Positions 10,693-19,306 of a stretch of 64,000 nucleotides of DNA are shown in pieces. This stretch comes from an uncultured Acidobacteriota bacterium. GTDB lineage: Bacteria > Acidobacteriota > Terriglobia > Terriglobales > Acidobacteriaceae. Below the pieces are notes generated by a model. It had not been told where the DNA came from. It did no database searches and worked only from the letters and a program-made list of their open reading frames with translations. The stretch spans positions 186,001-250,000 of the forward strand of contig CAILAC010000017.1 in assembly GCA_903832055.1 (NCBI GenBank). The letters run 5' to 3'. The position numbers and the translations under genes are program-made. Every line of letters begins with the position of its first letter. Within the stretch, counting starts at the first letter, position 1.

Positions 10693-10702
10693 TTGTATAC
10701 AA
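10693..10702. promoter_or_regulatory. TTGTATACAA palindrome, candidate GntR-type operator
   Basis: This perfect 10-bp palindrome lies about 110 bp upstream of the gene starting at 10583. On the minus strand it is followed at 17-18 bp by an extended -10-like TGTGATAAA, so it sits where the -35 box should be. The same half-site (ATACAAA in the direction of transcription) occurs upstream of the hydroxyproline epimerase operon and both DUF1680 genes around 23.6-24 kb. Binding by the locus GntR protein is inference. Confidence 0.45.
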
Positions 10703-10735
10703 CTATGAATCCATCAGCAGAAAGGCCATTCAGAG

Positions 10736-12514
10736 TCAGGGATGCTCGGGATGAGGGCCGTAAAACTGCCACGCCGAACGAAAATCCTGCGTAAGTTTCT
10801 GGTGGGTCATGCTGGCGCGCAGCAGTTCAATCGGCATGGGTCCACCCTGCAGCAGGGCATCGTGGAACTGCTTCTCGGTCATCCGGTGGCTATCCACCAA
10901 TTCCTTGCGCAGGGCGCGAATCTGCAAGGCGCCCATCAGGTAGGCGCACTGGTAGAGCGGCCCAACCGAACCATCAAACGACCGGCGCACCTCTGCGGCC
11001 GCGTTGTCCGGTTCGTGGCCAACCGCACTGATCAGGTAATCGATGCACTGCTTCGGAGTCCACTGGCCCAGATGAAAGTGCATGGTGAACATGACGCGGG
11101 CGCTGCGATGCATTCTCCAGAAGAGAGCGCCAACGCGCTCCTCAGGAGTCTTGTGGAAGCCGCGGTCGTAGAACTCCATCTCCCATTGGAACGCGTCCCC
11201 CTCACCCCAGAAAGGGGTTTCAAACAACTGCCGATAGGTGTGGTACCGGCTTCCGATATAGAACTGAAGAAAGTGTCCGGGAATCATCTCGTGGAAGGCC
11301 GTTGCATGGGCAAACGGGATGTTATTGCCGCGCATGCTCATCTCGCGCTGCTCGTAGGTCATGGTGTCGGTTGGATAAGAAACGCTGATCTCGTCTCCGC
11401 CGGTAAAGAAGGGGTTTACCAACTGCCGCTCTGGCGTCATCATGATCATGCGCCACGTTTCGTCAGCCAACGGCGGTACGGTCACCATATCGTTCTCCTT
11501 GACGAACGCCGACCCGTCAACCACCAGCTTCCGTATCAGTTCCGGCTGCTCTCCGGGTGCAACGTGCATCTGCTTCACGTGCTCCAGCGCCGCGTGCCAG
11601 TCATCTCCATAGCCCATTTCATGCGAGGCCTTGAGCATTTCCTTCATGCACCAGTCCATTTCGGTCTGGGCAATTGCGATCAATTCCTCTGGCGTGTAGG
11701 GAACGAGGTTATCTTCAAGATCGGCCATCAGTGCATCCCGCCCCACCGGATCTCCGATGATCGTTGTCTTGTCCCCGTCCGGGATGCCGACCAGCTTCTC
11801 CTTCAGGAAAGCCTGGTAATCCACCAGAGCCTTTTCCGCATCCTTGTACGGCAGGCCCACCCACCAGGTAAAGGTGGGGTCGTAGCTGTTGTAGAAGTTG
11901 AACCACTTTCGCAAGCTTTCGCGCAGCTGCGCCACTGCCCGGTTAGCCCGATAAGCCACGATGGGATTTACTTTTGGCTTGCCGCCGCTATCTGCGCGGG
12001 GGGCGGGGTCAAACGCCTTGCGCGTCGCCTCGATCTGCTTGACCATCGCGGTTAGTTCGCCTGCAGCCTTCTCAGCGTCCGGCCGCTTCACCGTCCGTAC
12101 GCCATCGGCCATTTCAGCAATCGTGCCGGCAAACGGTATCAGCGTCTGCATCTCCTCAATCCGGTGCTTCTCAATTGCCAACCTGTGCTGTTCTGAAGTG
12201 ATGTGGTTCTTCAGCAGCAGATAGTCGAGCTTGTCCGACTCTGACATTGCGGCAAAATCCATGGTCAGCAGAACTGACTGCTCGTCGTTCAGAAACCTCT
12301 CAAAGCGCGCAATGTACAGCGGCGATACCCGCACCGTATAGGTCGCCTCCAGGGCCTGCTCGTCTGCGGCGTATTGGTCAATCAGTCCCGGCATACGGTC
12401 AGCGCCGGCATGCGGAGCCTCTGCCGACACCACTATCCCCGCGCACAAAAGGGCAACCGTTGCCACCCGGAACCGGCCCTTGAGAAACATCCAACCTGAC
12501 CCGCACTTCTGCAT
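10736..12514 (-). CDS. DUF885 family metallopeptidase-like protein, exported
   Basis: A 592-residue member of the DUF885 family, whose members carry a zinc-binding HExxPGH-type signature. Here it reads HEMIPGH at about residue 405, with a downstream glutamate-rich helix (GEGDAFQWEMEF). The start at 12514 has GGGAG seven bases upstream and leads into a signal sequence within the first 38 residues (hydrophobic VATVALLCAGIVV). DUF885 proteins are thought to be peptidases, but their substrates are largely unassigned. It follows the semialdehyde dehydrogenase gene on the same strand after a 151-base gap. Together with the S9 enzyme it suggests extracytoplasmic peptide breakdown feeding the hydroxyproline pathway. 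Confidence 0.86.
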   Translation of the reverse strand: MQKCGSGWMFLKGRFRVATVALLCAGIVVSAEAPHAGADRMPGLIDQYAADEQALEATYTVRVSPLYIARFERFLNDEQSVLLTMDFAAMSESDKLDYLLLKNHITSEQHRLAIEKHRIEEMQTLIPFAGTIAEMADGVRTVKRPDAEKAAGELTAMVKQIEATRKAFDPAPRADSGGKPKVNPIVAYRANRAVAQLRESLRKWFNFYNSYDPTFTWWVGLPYKDAEKALVDYQAFLKEKLVGIPDGDKTTIIGDPVGRDALMADLEDNLVPYTPEELIAIAQTEMDWCMKEMLKASHEMGYGDDWHAALEHVKQMHVAPGEQPELIRKLVVDGSAFVKENDMVTVPPLADETWRMIMMTPERQLVNPFFTGGDEISVSYPTDTMTYEQREMSMRGNNIPFAHATAFHEMIPGHFLQFYIGSRYHTYRQLFETPFWGEGDAFQWEMEFYDRGFHKTPEERVGALFWRMHRSARVMFTMHFHLGQWTPKQCIDYLISAVGHEPDNAAAEVRRSFDGSVGPLYQCAYLMGALQIRALRKELVDSHRMTEKQFHDALLQGGPMPIELLRASMTHQKLTQDFRSAWQFYGPHPEHP

Positions 12515-12665
12515 TTGTCACTCCCCCGGAATAGAAATTTGCTCGCGTTTCCGCATACGGTCGCAATTGCAAGAGGGTCCAGATGCCGGTGACCGCGAAC
12601 ATCGGCTTCTCGCCTGCGCATACCGGCCCCGCTGTCAACGAGGAAAGGCCGGTGATTGCGCAGGG

Positions 12666-14267
12666 TTACAGCTTGTTGGTCCGAGTCGAATTCCAGGCCC
12701 CATTCCACAGCCGAAGCAGGCCAAGCGGATTGTCATCCCTCAGCGCTTCGGGCAAGACAGATTGCGGCAGGCCCTGGTATGCCACCGGCCGCGCAAAGCG
12801 AAAGATGGCCTGGCTGCCCACAGAAGTCGATCGTCCATCTGAGGTGGCAGGAAACGGGCCGCCATGAACCATGGCATGGCACACCTCGACGCCGGTGGGA
12901 AAGGCATTGAATATCAGGCGCCCCACTTTGCTCTCCAGCACAAGCAACAAATCCTCGTACTCCACGAGATCAGCCTCGGTACCCAGTATCGTGGCCGTCA
13001 GGTGCCCTTCAAGTGCGCGGGCAGCTTGCAGCATCTCTGCCTTGCCATGCGCGTGTACCAGCAGCGTGGTCGGTCCAAACACTTCTTCGGCCAACGCAGG
13101 CTCGGCAGCTAGGCCCGCAAATGTCGTTTCCAGCAGCACTGTCTTCGCGCCCCAGCCCGACCCGGCAGTTGCTCCAGCGGCAGTTTGCAGGTGCCCCCGC
13201 GCAGCAACGGACTTCTCGTACACAGCAGCAATCCCACTGGTCAGCAGCGAGAACGCCGGTCCGGCGTTCGTCAACTGCTGCAGCCGCTCTGCAAAGGCTG
13301 AAGACGCACCTGCAGGCGCAAACACCAGTCCCGGTTTCGTACAAAACTGCCCGCCCCCCAGCGTAAACGAGCCGTGCAATCCCGTCGCCAGCTGCTCTGC
13401 GCGATCTGCCAGTGCCCCCGGCAGAATAAAAACCGGGTTCACGCTACCCATCTCTGCATACACAGGAATCGGCCGTGGGCGCTTCGCAGCCAGATCCATC
13501 AGCGCCTTCCCGCCGCGGAGCGAACCGGTAAAGCCCACCGCGCATATCTCAGGATGCGTGACCAGAGCTGATCCAACCTCATGGCCGTCATCAAAAAGCA
13601 GCGAAAAGACTCCCGATGGCAGCCCGCATGCCTCAACAGCCTCAGCCACAATCCGGCCGGCGACCTCGCTGGTAGCCGGATGCGCCGGATGCGCTTTTAC
13701 AATCACCGGATTGCCCGCTGCCAGTGCCGATGCCGTGTCTCCACCGCAAACCGAAAAGGCCAGCGGAAAATTGCTCGCCCCGAAGACTGCGACGGGCCCC
13801 AGCGGACGCAACATCGACCGCACGTCGGGCTTGGGCGGCGTGCGATCAGGATTGCCGGTGTCAATCCGCGCCATCACCCATGAACCTTCTTCCACCACGT
13901 CGGCAAAGTGGCGCAACTGGCCGCTGGTGCGGGCCACTTCTCCCGTCAGCCTCGGACGAGGCAGGGCTGTCTCGGCATGCGCATGCTCGATCAGGCAACC
14001 CGCAGCCGCATCGATGCCATCGGCAATGCGCCGCAGAAACTGCCCTCGCGCCCGGCCGCTGAGTACGCCGTACACCGGCGCAGCTGCAACCGCCGCCAGC
14101 ACCGCCGCATCGACATCCGCGGCATGAGCCGGGTAAAAAGCCGGCGGCAAAGCAGACCCATCCACCGGGTTGAATCCATGAAAGGCGCGCGTCACAGTCG
14201 CCTCATTGGGAGAGGCCATCTGCCCTGCGATTAACGACCTGCCGTGCACTTCAAACGATGTATTCAT
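12666..14267 (-). CDS. 2-oxoglutarate semialdehyde (2,5-dioxovalerate) dehydrogenase
   Basis: A 533-residue aldehyde dehydrogenase. The cofactor segment reads FGASNFPLAF near residue 160, the catalytic glutamate follows in the VYAEMGSVNP segment near 270, and the nucleophilic cysteine is in GGGQFCTKPG near 310. Length and motifs match the NADP-linked 2-oxoglutarate semialdehyde dehydrogenases that end the hydroxyproline, L-arabinose and glucarate oxidative pathways. It is 26 bases downstream of the DapA-family deaminase gene, which makes the product of that enzyme its substrate and 2-oxoglutarate the end product. The start is chosen at the first ATG; TTG or GTG codons 9-12 bases upstream are possible. 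Family call is firm; pathway role rests on the operon. Confidence 0.9.
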   Translation of the reverse strand: MNTSFEVHGRSLIAGQMASPNEATVTRAFHGFNPVDGSALPPAFYPAHAADVDAAVLAAVAAAPVYGVLSGRARGQFLRRIADGIDAAAGCLIEHAHAETALPRPRLTGEVARTSGQLRHFADVVEEGSWVMARIDTGNPDRTPPKPDVRSMLRPLGPVAVFGASNFPLAFSVCGGDTASALAAGNPVIVKAHPAHPATSEVAGRIVAEAVEACGLPSGVFSLLFDDGHEVGSALVTHPEICAVGFTGSLRGGKALMDLAAKRPRPIPVYAEMGSVNPVFILPGALADRAEQLATGLHGSFTLGGGQFCTKPGLVFAPAGASSAFAERLQQLTNAGPAFSLLTSGIAAVYEKSVAARGHLQTAAGATAGSGWGAKTVLLETTFAGLAAEPALAEEVFGPTTLLVHAHGKAEMLQAARALEGHLTATILGTEADLVEYEDLLLVLESKVGRLIFNAFPTGVEVCHAMVHGGPFPATSDGRSTSVGSQAIFRFARPVAYQGLPQSVLPEALRDDNPLGLLRLWNGAWNSTRTNKL

Positions 14268-14293
14268 CCCTGTCACCAATGGGCCTGCCTTCT

Positions 14294-15226
14294 CTATTCA
14301 GTTACGCTTGCCGCAAATTTGGCAAACGGCTTTTCATCGATTGGAGCACGGTCGCGAAGCGCGATGGCCAGGGTCGCCTGCGCATCTGCAAGATCCTTGC
14401 CTGCCAGTTCCAGCCGCGGCCCACGAACCCGGGCAGATCCAACGCCCACCTCTTCCTGCACCCACTTGATCAGTTGGACGAACTTCGGCACAGTATCCAT
14501 CCGCAGCAGCGGCAGGAACCAGCGATACAGAGCGAATGCCTCTTCGCTCTTGCCTTCCCTGGCCAGATTGAACAGGGCCACTGATTCCGCCGGATAGGCA
14601 TTCACCAGTCCGGCGACCCATCCCACGGCCCCGGCCTGCACGCCCTCCACCAGAGCGTCGTCAACGCCCATGAAAATCTTGATCCGGTCCCCCAGCAGCG
14701 CACGAATCGACGAAACCCGGCGCACGTCCGTGCTGGATTCCTTGACCGCATGCAGATTCGGGTGCTCCGCAGTCAGTTCGACAATCTGCTCCGGCAAAAA
14801 GTCGGTCTTGTAAGCTACCGGATTGTTGTACAGCATGCATGAGAGCGGCGTCGCAGCGATGACCGCTGATACATGCCGCTTCATCTCGTACCAATCAGAT
14901 GCGTACACATAGGGCGGCAGCACCATCAGCGCCTGGCAACCGACTGCCGCTGCCTCTTTCGCCAGTTCTACGGCATGCGCAGTTGAAAGTGCGGAAATGG
15001 CAGCCACCACCGGGGCTTTCCCGGCCACGGCAACAGCCGTTTTGAGAATGGCGATCTTCTCTGCATGCTCCAGCGTTGCTCCTTCGCCGAGCGAGCCAAG
15101 CATCACCAGGCCGGTACATCCATTGCCCAGCAGCCACGCTGCATGCTGCGCTAGAAATGCGTGATCTACGGCAAGATTTTCATCAAACGGGGTTGTCATT
15201 GTGGGCATTACACCAGACCAGTTCAT
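14294..15226 (-). CDS. DapA-family 1-pyrroline-4-hydroxy-2-carboxylate deaminase
   Basis: A 310-residue TIM-barrel protein of the dihydrodipicolinate synthase/N-acetylneuraminate lyase family. The Schiff-base lysine is in the LHAVKESS motif (about residue 165), the tyrosine in MLYNNPV (about 138), and the substrate loop reads GSLGEGATL near the N-terminus. In hydroxyproline operons the family member converts 1-pyrroline-4-hydroxy-2-carboxylate to 2-oxoglutarate semialdehyde plus ammonia. AAGGAG precedes the start at 15226, and the ATG overlaps the stop of the upstream flavoprotein gene by four bases (ATGA), showing translational coupling. The family alone also allows lyase functions such as KDG or 4-hydroxy-2-oxoglutarate aldolase. 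The flanking genes favour the deaminase. Confidence 0.88.
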   Translation of the reverse strand: MNWSGVMPTMTTPFDENLAVDHAFLAQHAAWLLGNGCTGLVMLGSLGEGATLEHAEKIAILKTAVAVAGKAPVVAAISALSTAHAVELAKEAAAVGCQALMVLPPYVYASDWYEMKRHVSAVIAATPLSCMLYNNPVAYKTDFLPEQIVELTAEHPNLHAVKESSTDVRRVSSIRALLGDRIKIFMGVDDALVEGVQAGAVGWVAGLVNAYPAESVALFNLAREGKSEEAFALYRWFLPLLRMDTVPKFVQLIKWVQEEVGVGSARVRGPRLELAGKDLADAQATLAIALRDRAPIDEKPFAKFAASVTE

Positions 15227-16554
15227 TGGTTCTCCTTCAAATTCACGGGTTGTGATTCGGAATAGACCAGGGCAGAAACCGGCACCGGCATCAGCGGAGG
15301 CCGCACCGAGATCTGCTTCCAGCCAAATAATGTCTCCAGTGCCGCGCTGCAGATGCGACCCTGGCACGGACCCATGCCGCAGCGGGTCTGCAGCTTGGCG
15401 TCAGTCCAGCCACTGCGTTTTTCCAGCGCCGCGTAGGTGACATCTTCGCAACGGCAAACAAGGGTGTCGGGCTGCGCCAGGGATCGCAGCTCCGGACGAA
15501 TGCGAAATGCGGCCTCAAGCCTCCGGGCAAACTTCCGTTCTGCCACCCTGCGGCCCTGCAGGCTTCTGGTTGGCTTCCCGGCGCTCGCGAGGCCGGCGAT
15601 TTCGCCTTGCACGAGGGCGGCGTCCAGGCCTCCAATGCCCGTAGGCTCCCCGGCGCAGTAGACATGTGCAACCGAGGTCCGCTGCTCCTCGTCCACCTTT
15701 ACCAGGCCATGCTCGATCGCGCAGCCCAGCAGAGAGGCCAGCTCCGTATTCGGAACCAGGTGATAGCCGCAGGCGACCAGGTCGCAGTCCTCGGTCCACG
15801 TTCTCCTGCCGTCTGTCAATTGCACGCCGGTCAACTTGCCGCCAGCTATATCCGCAAGCGCCGCCACCGGCCAGCAACCCAGGTGAAACGGCGCTGATCC
15901 GAGAGCTGCCCGGTACTGAATCCCCTGCAGAATCTTGGCCGGATGCGACCACAGACTGATGGCAAACGGCAGCATCTGCGCGAGCGGGGCCTGTTCGGCA
16001 ACACAGACCACCTCGGCCCCGTAGCCGCGCAGATGTGCGGCTACGGCCAATAGCAGCGGACCCGAACCGGCGACCACGATCCGCTTGCCCTTCACGTCAA
16101 ACCCACCCTTGACCAGAGCCTGCAGGCCACCCGGACCGAAGACACCGGGAAGCGTCCAGCCGGGGAAAGGCAAAAAACGCTCCCGTGCTCCCGTGGCCAG
16201 GATCAGCTTTTCATAGCGCAGACTCACCGCATGAGGTTCACCCCAGACAGGACAATCGGCCGCCTCACCCGATTCACAGATGGCCCGCAGTTCTCCCGCC
16301 GCCGGCGCGTCATACACACTGTAACCAAAGAGAAAACTCGCTCCGCTGTCCCGCAGCCGCTTGAGGGCATGGTTTTTGGCCGCTTCCCCTTCGGATTGCC
16401 CTTTCAGCATGGACCGACCAACGCGCCAGATCTGACCTCCCGGGGCAGGATTTTCGTCAAGCAGCAGGACCCGGCTACCGGAACGCGCAGCCGCGGTTGC
16501 CGCGGCGATGCCCGCAGGCCCGGCACCAACCACAATCACCTCGTAATGGCTCAT
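15223..16554 (-). CDS. D-hydroxyproline dehydrogenase subunit, FAD/NAD(P)-binding (HcnB/OoxA-like)
   Basis: A 443-residue flavoprotein that opens with a GxGxxG Rossmann motif (VVGAGPAGIAAA, residues 7-18) and has a second nucleotide-binding motif (VAGSGPLLLA) near residue 160. The C-terminal 70 residues hold a BFD-like [2Fe-2S] cluster motif (CRCEDVT...CGMGPCQGRIC). This is the architecture of the HcnB/OoxA subunit of heteromeric amine dehydrogenases such as D-hydroxyproline dehydrogenase, D-octopine/nopaline oxidase and hydrogen cyanide synthase. Its ATG overlaps the stop of the preceding ferredoxin-like gene (ATGA) and it overlaps the following deaminase gene in the same way. Electrons probably go to a membrane quinone pool, which cannot be read here. 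Confidence 0.9.
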   Translation of the reverse strand: MSHYEVIVVGAGPAGIAAATAAARSGSRVLLLDENPAPGGQIWRVGRSMLKGQSEGEAAKNHALKRLRDSGASFLFGYSVYDAPAAGELRAICESGEAADCPVWGEPHAVSLRYEKLILATGARERFLPFPGWTLPGVFGPGGLQALVKGGFDVKGKRIVVAGSGPLLLAVAAHLRGYGAEVVCVAEQAPLAQMLPFAISLWSHPAKILQGIQYRAALGSAPFHLGCWPVAALADIAGGKLTGVQLTDGRRTWTEDCDLVACGYHLVPNTELASLLGCAIEHGLVKVDEEQRTSVAHVYCAGEPTGIGGLDAALVQGEIAGLASAGKPTRSLQGRRVAERKFARRLEAAFRIRPELRSLAQPDTLVCRCEDVTYAALEKRSGWTDAKLQTRCGMGPCQGRICSAALETLFGWKQISVRPPLMPVPVSALVYSESQPVNLKENQ

Positions 16555-16799
16555 CGCTGGGTCTCCACAATCATGCCGTCGCGAACCACCACCTGACAGG
16601 AGCGCCGATGGGCGCGGCCATCGATCAGAGCGCGGCATTCAAAGCAGATTCCCATCCCGCACAGTGCAGTTCGCGCCTCCCCGGTCACAGAAATCCGGCA
16701 GGGCTGCCCCGCATTCAACATCGCCGCCGCAACCGTCGATCCGGCTGCCACCGCAACAGAACCGCCATTCAGGAAGATCATGACCGTGCCGTCAGGCAT
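16551..16799 (-). CDS. D-hydroxyproline dehydrogenase small [2Fe-2S] subunit (HcnA-like)
   Basis: An 82-residue ferredoxin-like protein. The four cluster cysteines occur in the pattern CGMGICFEC followed about 12 residues later by a single Cys (RRSCQV). This matches the gamma/HcnA subunit that wires the two flavin subunits together. AGGAGG lies seven bases before the start at 16799, the start overlaps the end of the upstream FAD gene by eight bases, and the stop overlaps the downstream flavoprotein ATG. Such tight packing argues that the three proteins form one complex. A longer N-terminal reading to 16820 exists but lacks this ribosome site. Confidence 0.9.
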   Translation of the reverse strand: MPDGTVMIFLNGGSVAVAAGSTVAAAMLNAGQPCRISVTGEARTALCGMGICFECRALIDGRAHRRSCQVVVRDGMIVETQR

Positions 16800-17934
16800 A
16801 GACAGCCTCCTGCGCCGCAAACCTATTTGGTAAAAAAGGCTGCGGATCGATCACGGAAGTTCGGCTCAGCATCTGATCAGCCAGCAGACGGGCTGCGCCA
16901 GGAGCGTTGGTAATCCCCAGCCCCTCAAACCCCGCTACCAGCCACAAAGACGGGTCTGCAACCTCGCCGGTCAACGCCCCGGCTGGGCCGATGAGCGGGA
17001 GCTTGTCCGGCGTCGCCGCCCGAAATCCCGTCCACAGCCGCAGGCCAGAAAGTTGACCCAGACCAGGCATATACGCGAGTGCCCGCTCCAGCATTTGCCC
17101 GACGATCTTCGTCTCGGCCCTGGAATCGTCGTTGTCAAACTGCCGGGATGATCCAATCAGCAGCTGCCCCGTGCGCCGGGGCTGCACGTTAAACGCAACT
17201 GAATCGGATTCGGTCGAGTGAGCGCTTTTCAGATATCCCAGCTCGACGAGTTGATGGTTCACAAAACCCGGATACCGATCCGTAATCAGCAGATGACCCT
17301 TGCGCCGCCTGATCGGCAAACCCGGCAGCAATGAACAGTCCGCACCCGCCGCCAGCAGAATCCTGCCGGCCGTCAGCTTCGTTCCGTTCGCCAGGCGCAC
17401 CATCCCCTGTGAGGCAAACACGGCTTCAGAACCCTGTAGCAACTCCGCACCAGCCTGAACAGCTTCCTGAAGGAAGAAATCAGCCGCAGCCGGTGGATAC
17501 ACTACTCCATCGTCCGGCACCAGGAGTCCGCCGGCCAGTCCTCCGCGCAGATGGGGCTCTGCCTTTGACAACTCGGCCGGACCGAGCACCGATGCCTGTA
17601 CCCCGGCAGCAGCGCAAATCCGGGATTTGTTGTGCACCTCCGCCATCTCCTCCTCATCGGCAGCCACCCAAATCGTTCCGCAGGCCTCGTATTCCACGCT
17701 GCCCGGTAACTCGGCCATCAACTCGGACCAAACACTGCGAGAGTAGTGCGTGAGCGCCAGCTGTGCCGGCGAATCGTCCATCACCACCAGGTGGCCCATG
17801 CCCGCCGCAGTCGCGCCGCATCCAGGGCTCTTACCCTCAACTACGCCAACCCGCAAGCCGGCCAGCGAAAGTTCGCGCGCGCATGCGCAGCCAACGATTC
17901 CTGCCCCGATGATCACGACATCCAGATTTTTCAT
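16792..17934 (-). CDS. D-hydroxyproline dehydrogenase catalytic FAD subunit (HcnC/DadA-like)
   Basis: A 380-residue FAD-dependent oxidoreductase of the DAO family. The dinucleotide motif at residues 7-20 reads IIGAGIVGCACARE, and the C-terminal FAD closure motif near 345 reads VAGFEGLGITNAPG. It corresponds to the catalytic beta/HcnC subunit that oxidises the C-N bond of cis-4-hydroxy-D-proline to 1-pyrroline-4-hydroxy-2-carboxylate. Its ATG overlaps the epimerase stop codon (ATGA at 17931-17934), so it is coupled to the enzyme that makes its substrate. Alternative substrates such as D-proline, sarcosine or opines would fit the family. The epimerase and deaminase neighbours decide for hydroxyproline. 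Confidence 0.9.
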   Translation of the reverse strand: MKNLDVVIIGAGIVGCACARELSLAGLRVGVVEGKSPGCGATAAGMGHLVVMDDSPAQLALTHYSRSVWSELMAELPGSVEYEACGTIWVAADEEEMAEVHNKSRICAAAGVQASVLGPAELSKAEPHLRGGLAGGLLVPDDGVVYPPAAADFFLQEAVQAGAELLQGSEAVFASQGMVRLANGTKLTAGRILLAAGADCSLLPGLPIRRRKGHLLITDRYPGFVNHQLVELGYLKSAHSTESDSVAFNVQPRRTGQLLIGSSRQFDNDDSRAETKIVGQMLERALAYMPGLGQLSGLRLWTGFRAATPDKLPLIGPAGALTGEVADPSLWLVAGFEGLGITNAPGAARLLADQMLSRTSVIDPQPFLPNRFAAQEAVYA

Positions 17935-18887
17935 GGAAACACAATGCCGCCTGCGAACGGGTCTCTTGGATCGAAGTGGAGCGTGGACTCGGCAGTAATC
18001 CACGCTCGGCCCGTGATTACCGGGTGGATCCGGCCATCGGTGGCCCCGGCAATCCTCGCGTCAAATGAGGTCCCCAGAATCCCTTCCTGCACCCAGAGTT
18101 CCCCCGGCTTCAGCTTTCCATCGGCAAAAAGGCAGGCCATCTTGGCGCTCGTCCCGGTGCCGCAGGGCGAACGATCAAATGAAGCTCCAGGGCAGAGCAC
18201 AAAATTGCGCGAAGAGCCTCGCGATGTCCGGGGCGCAGCAAAGAACTCAATGTGGTCGATCAAGCCGCCATCCTCACCAGCAATTTGCTGGCGAATCAGA
18301 GCGAGTCGGGTCGCGGTCGCCGCAGCCACTAACTGCTGCCGGTTCTCAATTTCGACCGCAAAGGGGTGCTCGCCTATCAAAAAAAACCAGTTTCCTGCCC
18401 AGGCAATATCCCCCACCAGAACCCCATACCCAGGCACCTCGACAGGCACGCCCGCCCTGTAGCGGTAGCTGGGAACATTCGCCACCGATACGCTTCCGTC
18501 ATCGTGCAATTCTGCAGAAACGATACCGACCGGCGTCTCAATACGGTGGTGACCTGGCCCGATTTTCCCCAGATGCGCGAGCGTCGTTACAAGCCCGATC
18601 GTCCCATGCCCGCACATCCCAAGCAAACCTACGTCATTGAAAAATATGACCCCGGCAGCACAGGAGGCATCTACCGGCTCGCACACCAGGGCGCCCACCA
18701 CAACCTCAGAGCCCCGCGGTTCGCAGATCACCCCAGACCGGAACGAGTCGAACTCGCCTACCAGGCGATCCGCGCGCGCACGAAGATCTCCGCTTCCGAG
18801 ATCCGGCCCGCCCGTCACCACTACACGGGTTGGCTCTCCTTCGGTGTGCGAATCCACCACCGTAACCGCGCCAAAATCGAATGCCAT
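17931..18887 (-). CDS. 4-hydroxyproline 2-epimerase (proline racemase family)
   Basis: A 318-residue member of the proline racemase family with both catalytic cysteines present: Cys92 in MCGHGT and Cys242 in PCGTGTSA. Two cysteines indicate a racemase/epimerase. The trans-3-hydroxyproline dehydratases of the same family lack the first cysteine. It interconverts trans-4-hydroxy-L-proline and cis-4-hydroxy-D-proline, the entry reaction of the pathway encoded downstream. It is the first gene of the minus-strand operon and lies just behind an inverted-repeat operator and a CATAAT -10 box. The leader is short and has only a weak ribosome site (GATAGA). Corresponds to HypE/LhpA of proteobacteria. 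Confidence 0.92.
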   Translation of the reverse strand: MAFDFGAVTVVDSHTEGEPTRVVVTGGPDLGSGDLRARADRLVGEFDSFRSGVICEPRGSEVVVGALVCEPVDASCAAGVIFFNDVGLLGMCGHGTIGLVTTLAHLGKIGPGHHRIETPVGIVSAELHDDGSVSVANVPSYRYRAGVPVEVPGYGVLVGDIAWAGNWFFLIGEHPFAVEIENRQQLVAAATATRLALIRQQIAGEDGGLIDHIEFFAAPRTSRGSSRNFVLCPGASFDRSPCGTGTSAKMACLFADGKLKPGELWVQEGILGTSFDARIAGATDGRIHPVITGRAWITAESTLHFDPRDPFAGGIVFP

Positions 18888-18916
18888 GATGCGTATTCTA
18901 TCGCTAATTGTCGACG

Positions 18917-18947
18917 ATTATGAATACAAAAATTCTTTTTTGTATTC
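18917..18947 (-). promoter_or_regulatory. operator/promoter of the hydroxyproline operon
   Basis: A perfect 10-bp inverted repeat (GAATACAAAA and TTTTGTATTC, six bases apart) spans 18922-18947. A CATAAT -10-like box reads on the minus strand at 18917-18922, about 30 bases before the epimerase start. The repeat therefore fills the -35 to -10 region, the classic place for a repressor. The rest of 18953-19306 is non-coding as far as I can tell. Confidence 0.6.
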
Positions 18948-19306
18948 ACTGAAATGATCTCGCCGAAGCATCAGATTTCCTTTGGCCGAGAAGCCTAACC
19001 CCGCTCCGTGCAGCCCCCCCCTTAACGGAAAACCATGCTCCTGATCCGGCGAAAACAGCGATCCCTTTCCATAGCGTACCCGCGAGAAGAGCTCCGGAGA
19101 AAACAATTCATCCACTCCATGTAGCTGCACATATTAACAATCCACCCCCCAGCGGGCCCGAGTCTTCCAATGCCAAGGAACGGCGTGCTGATCCGGTAGA
19201 GGATTAGAGCCTGCAAGTGGCCTCTTCGAGCACGCGTCTGGGTTCTCCCCGGTCGATTGAGCCGTTGTTGGCTCCGGACGGAAAACAGGCCTGATCCACA
19301 CACATT

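Noticed and set aside
9060-14127. Long plus-strand open frames (9060-10388, 10742-12055, 12871-14127)
   Set aside because: Each is antisense to a gene with clear family motifs (Tat protein, DUF885, aldehyde dehydrogenase) and shows compositional bias only.
18953-19306. Small ORFs between the hydroxyproline operon and the deacetylase gene
   Set aside because: Short, without ribosome sites or recognisable sequence, and overlapping each other in several frames.
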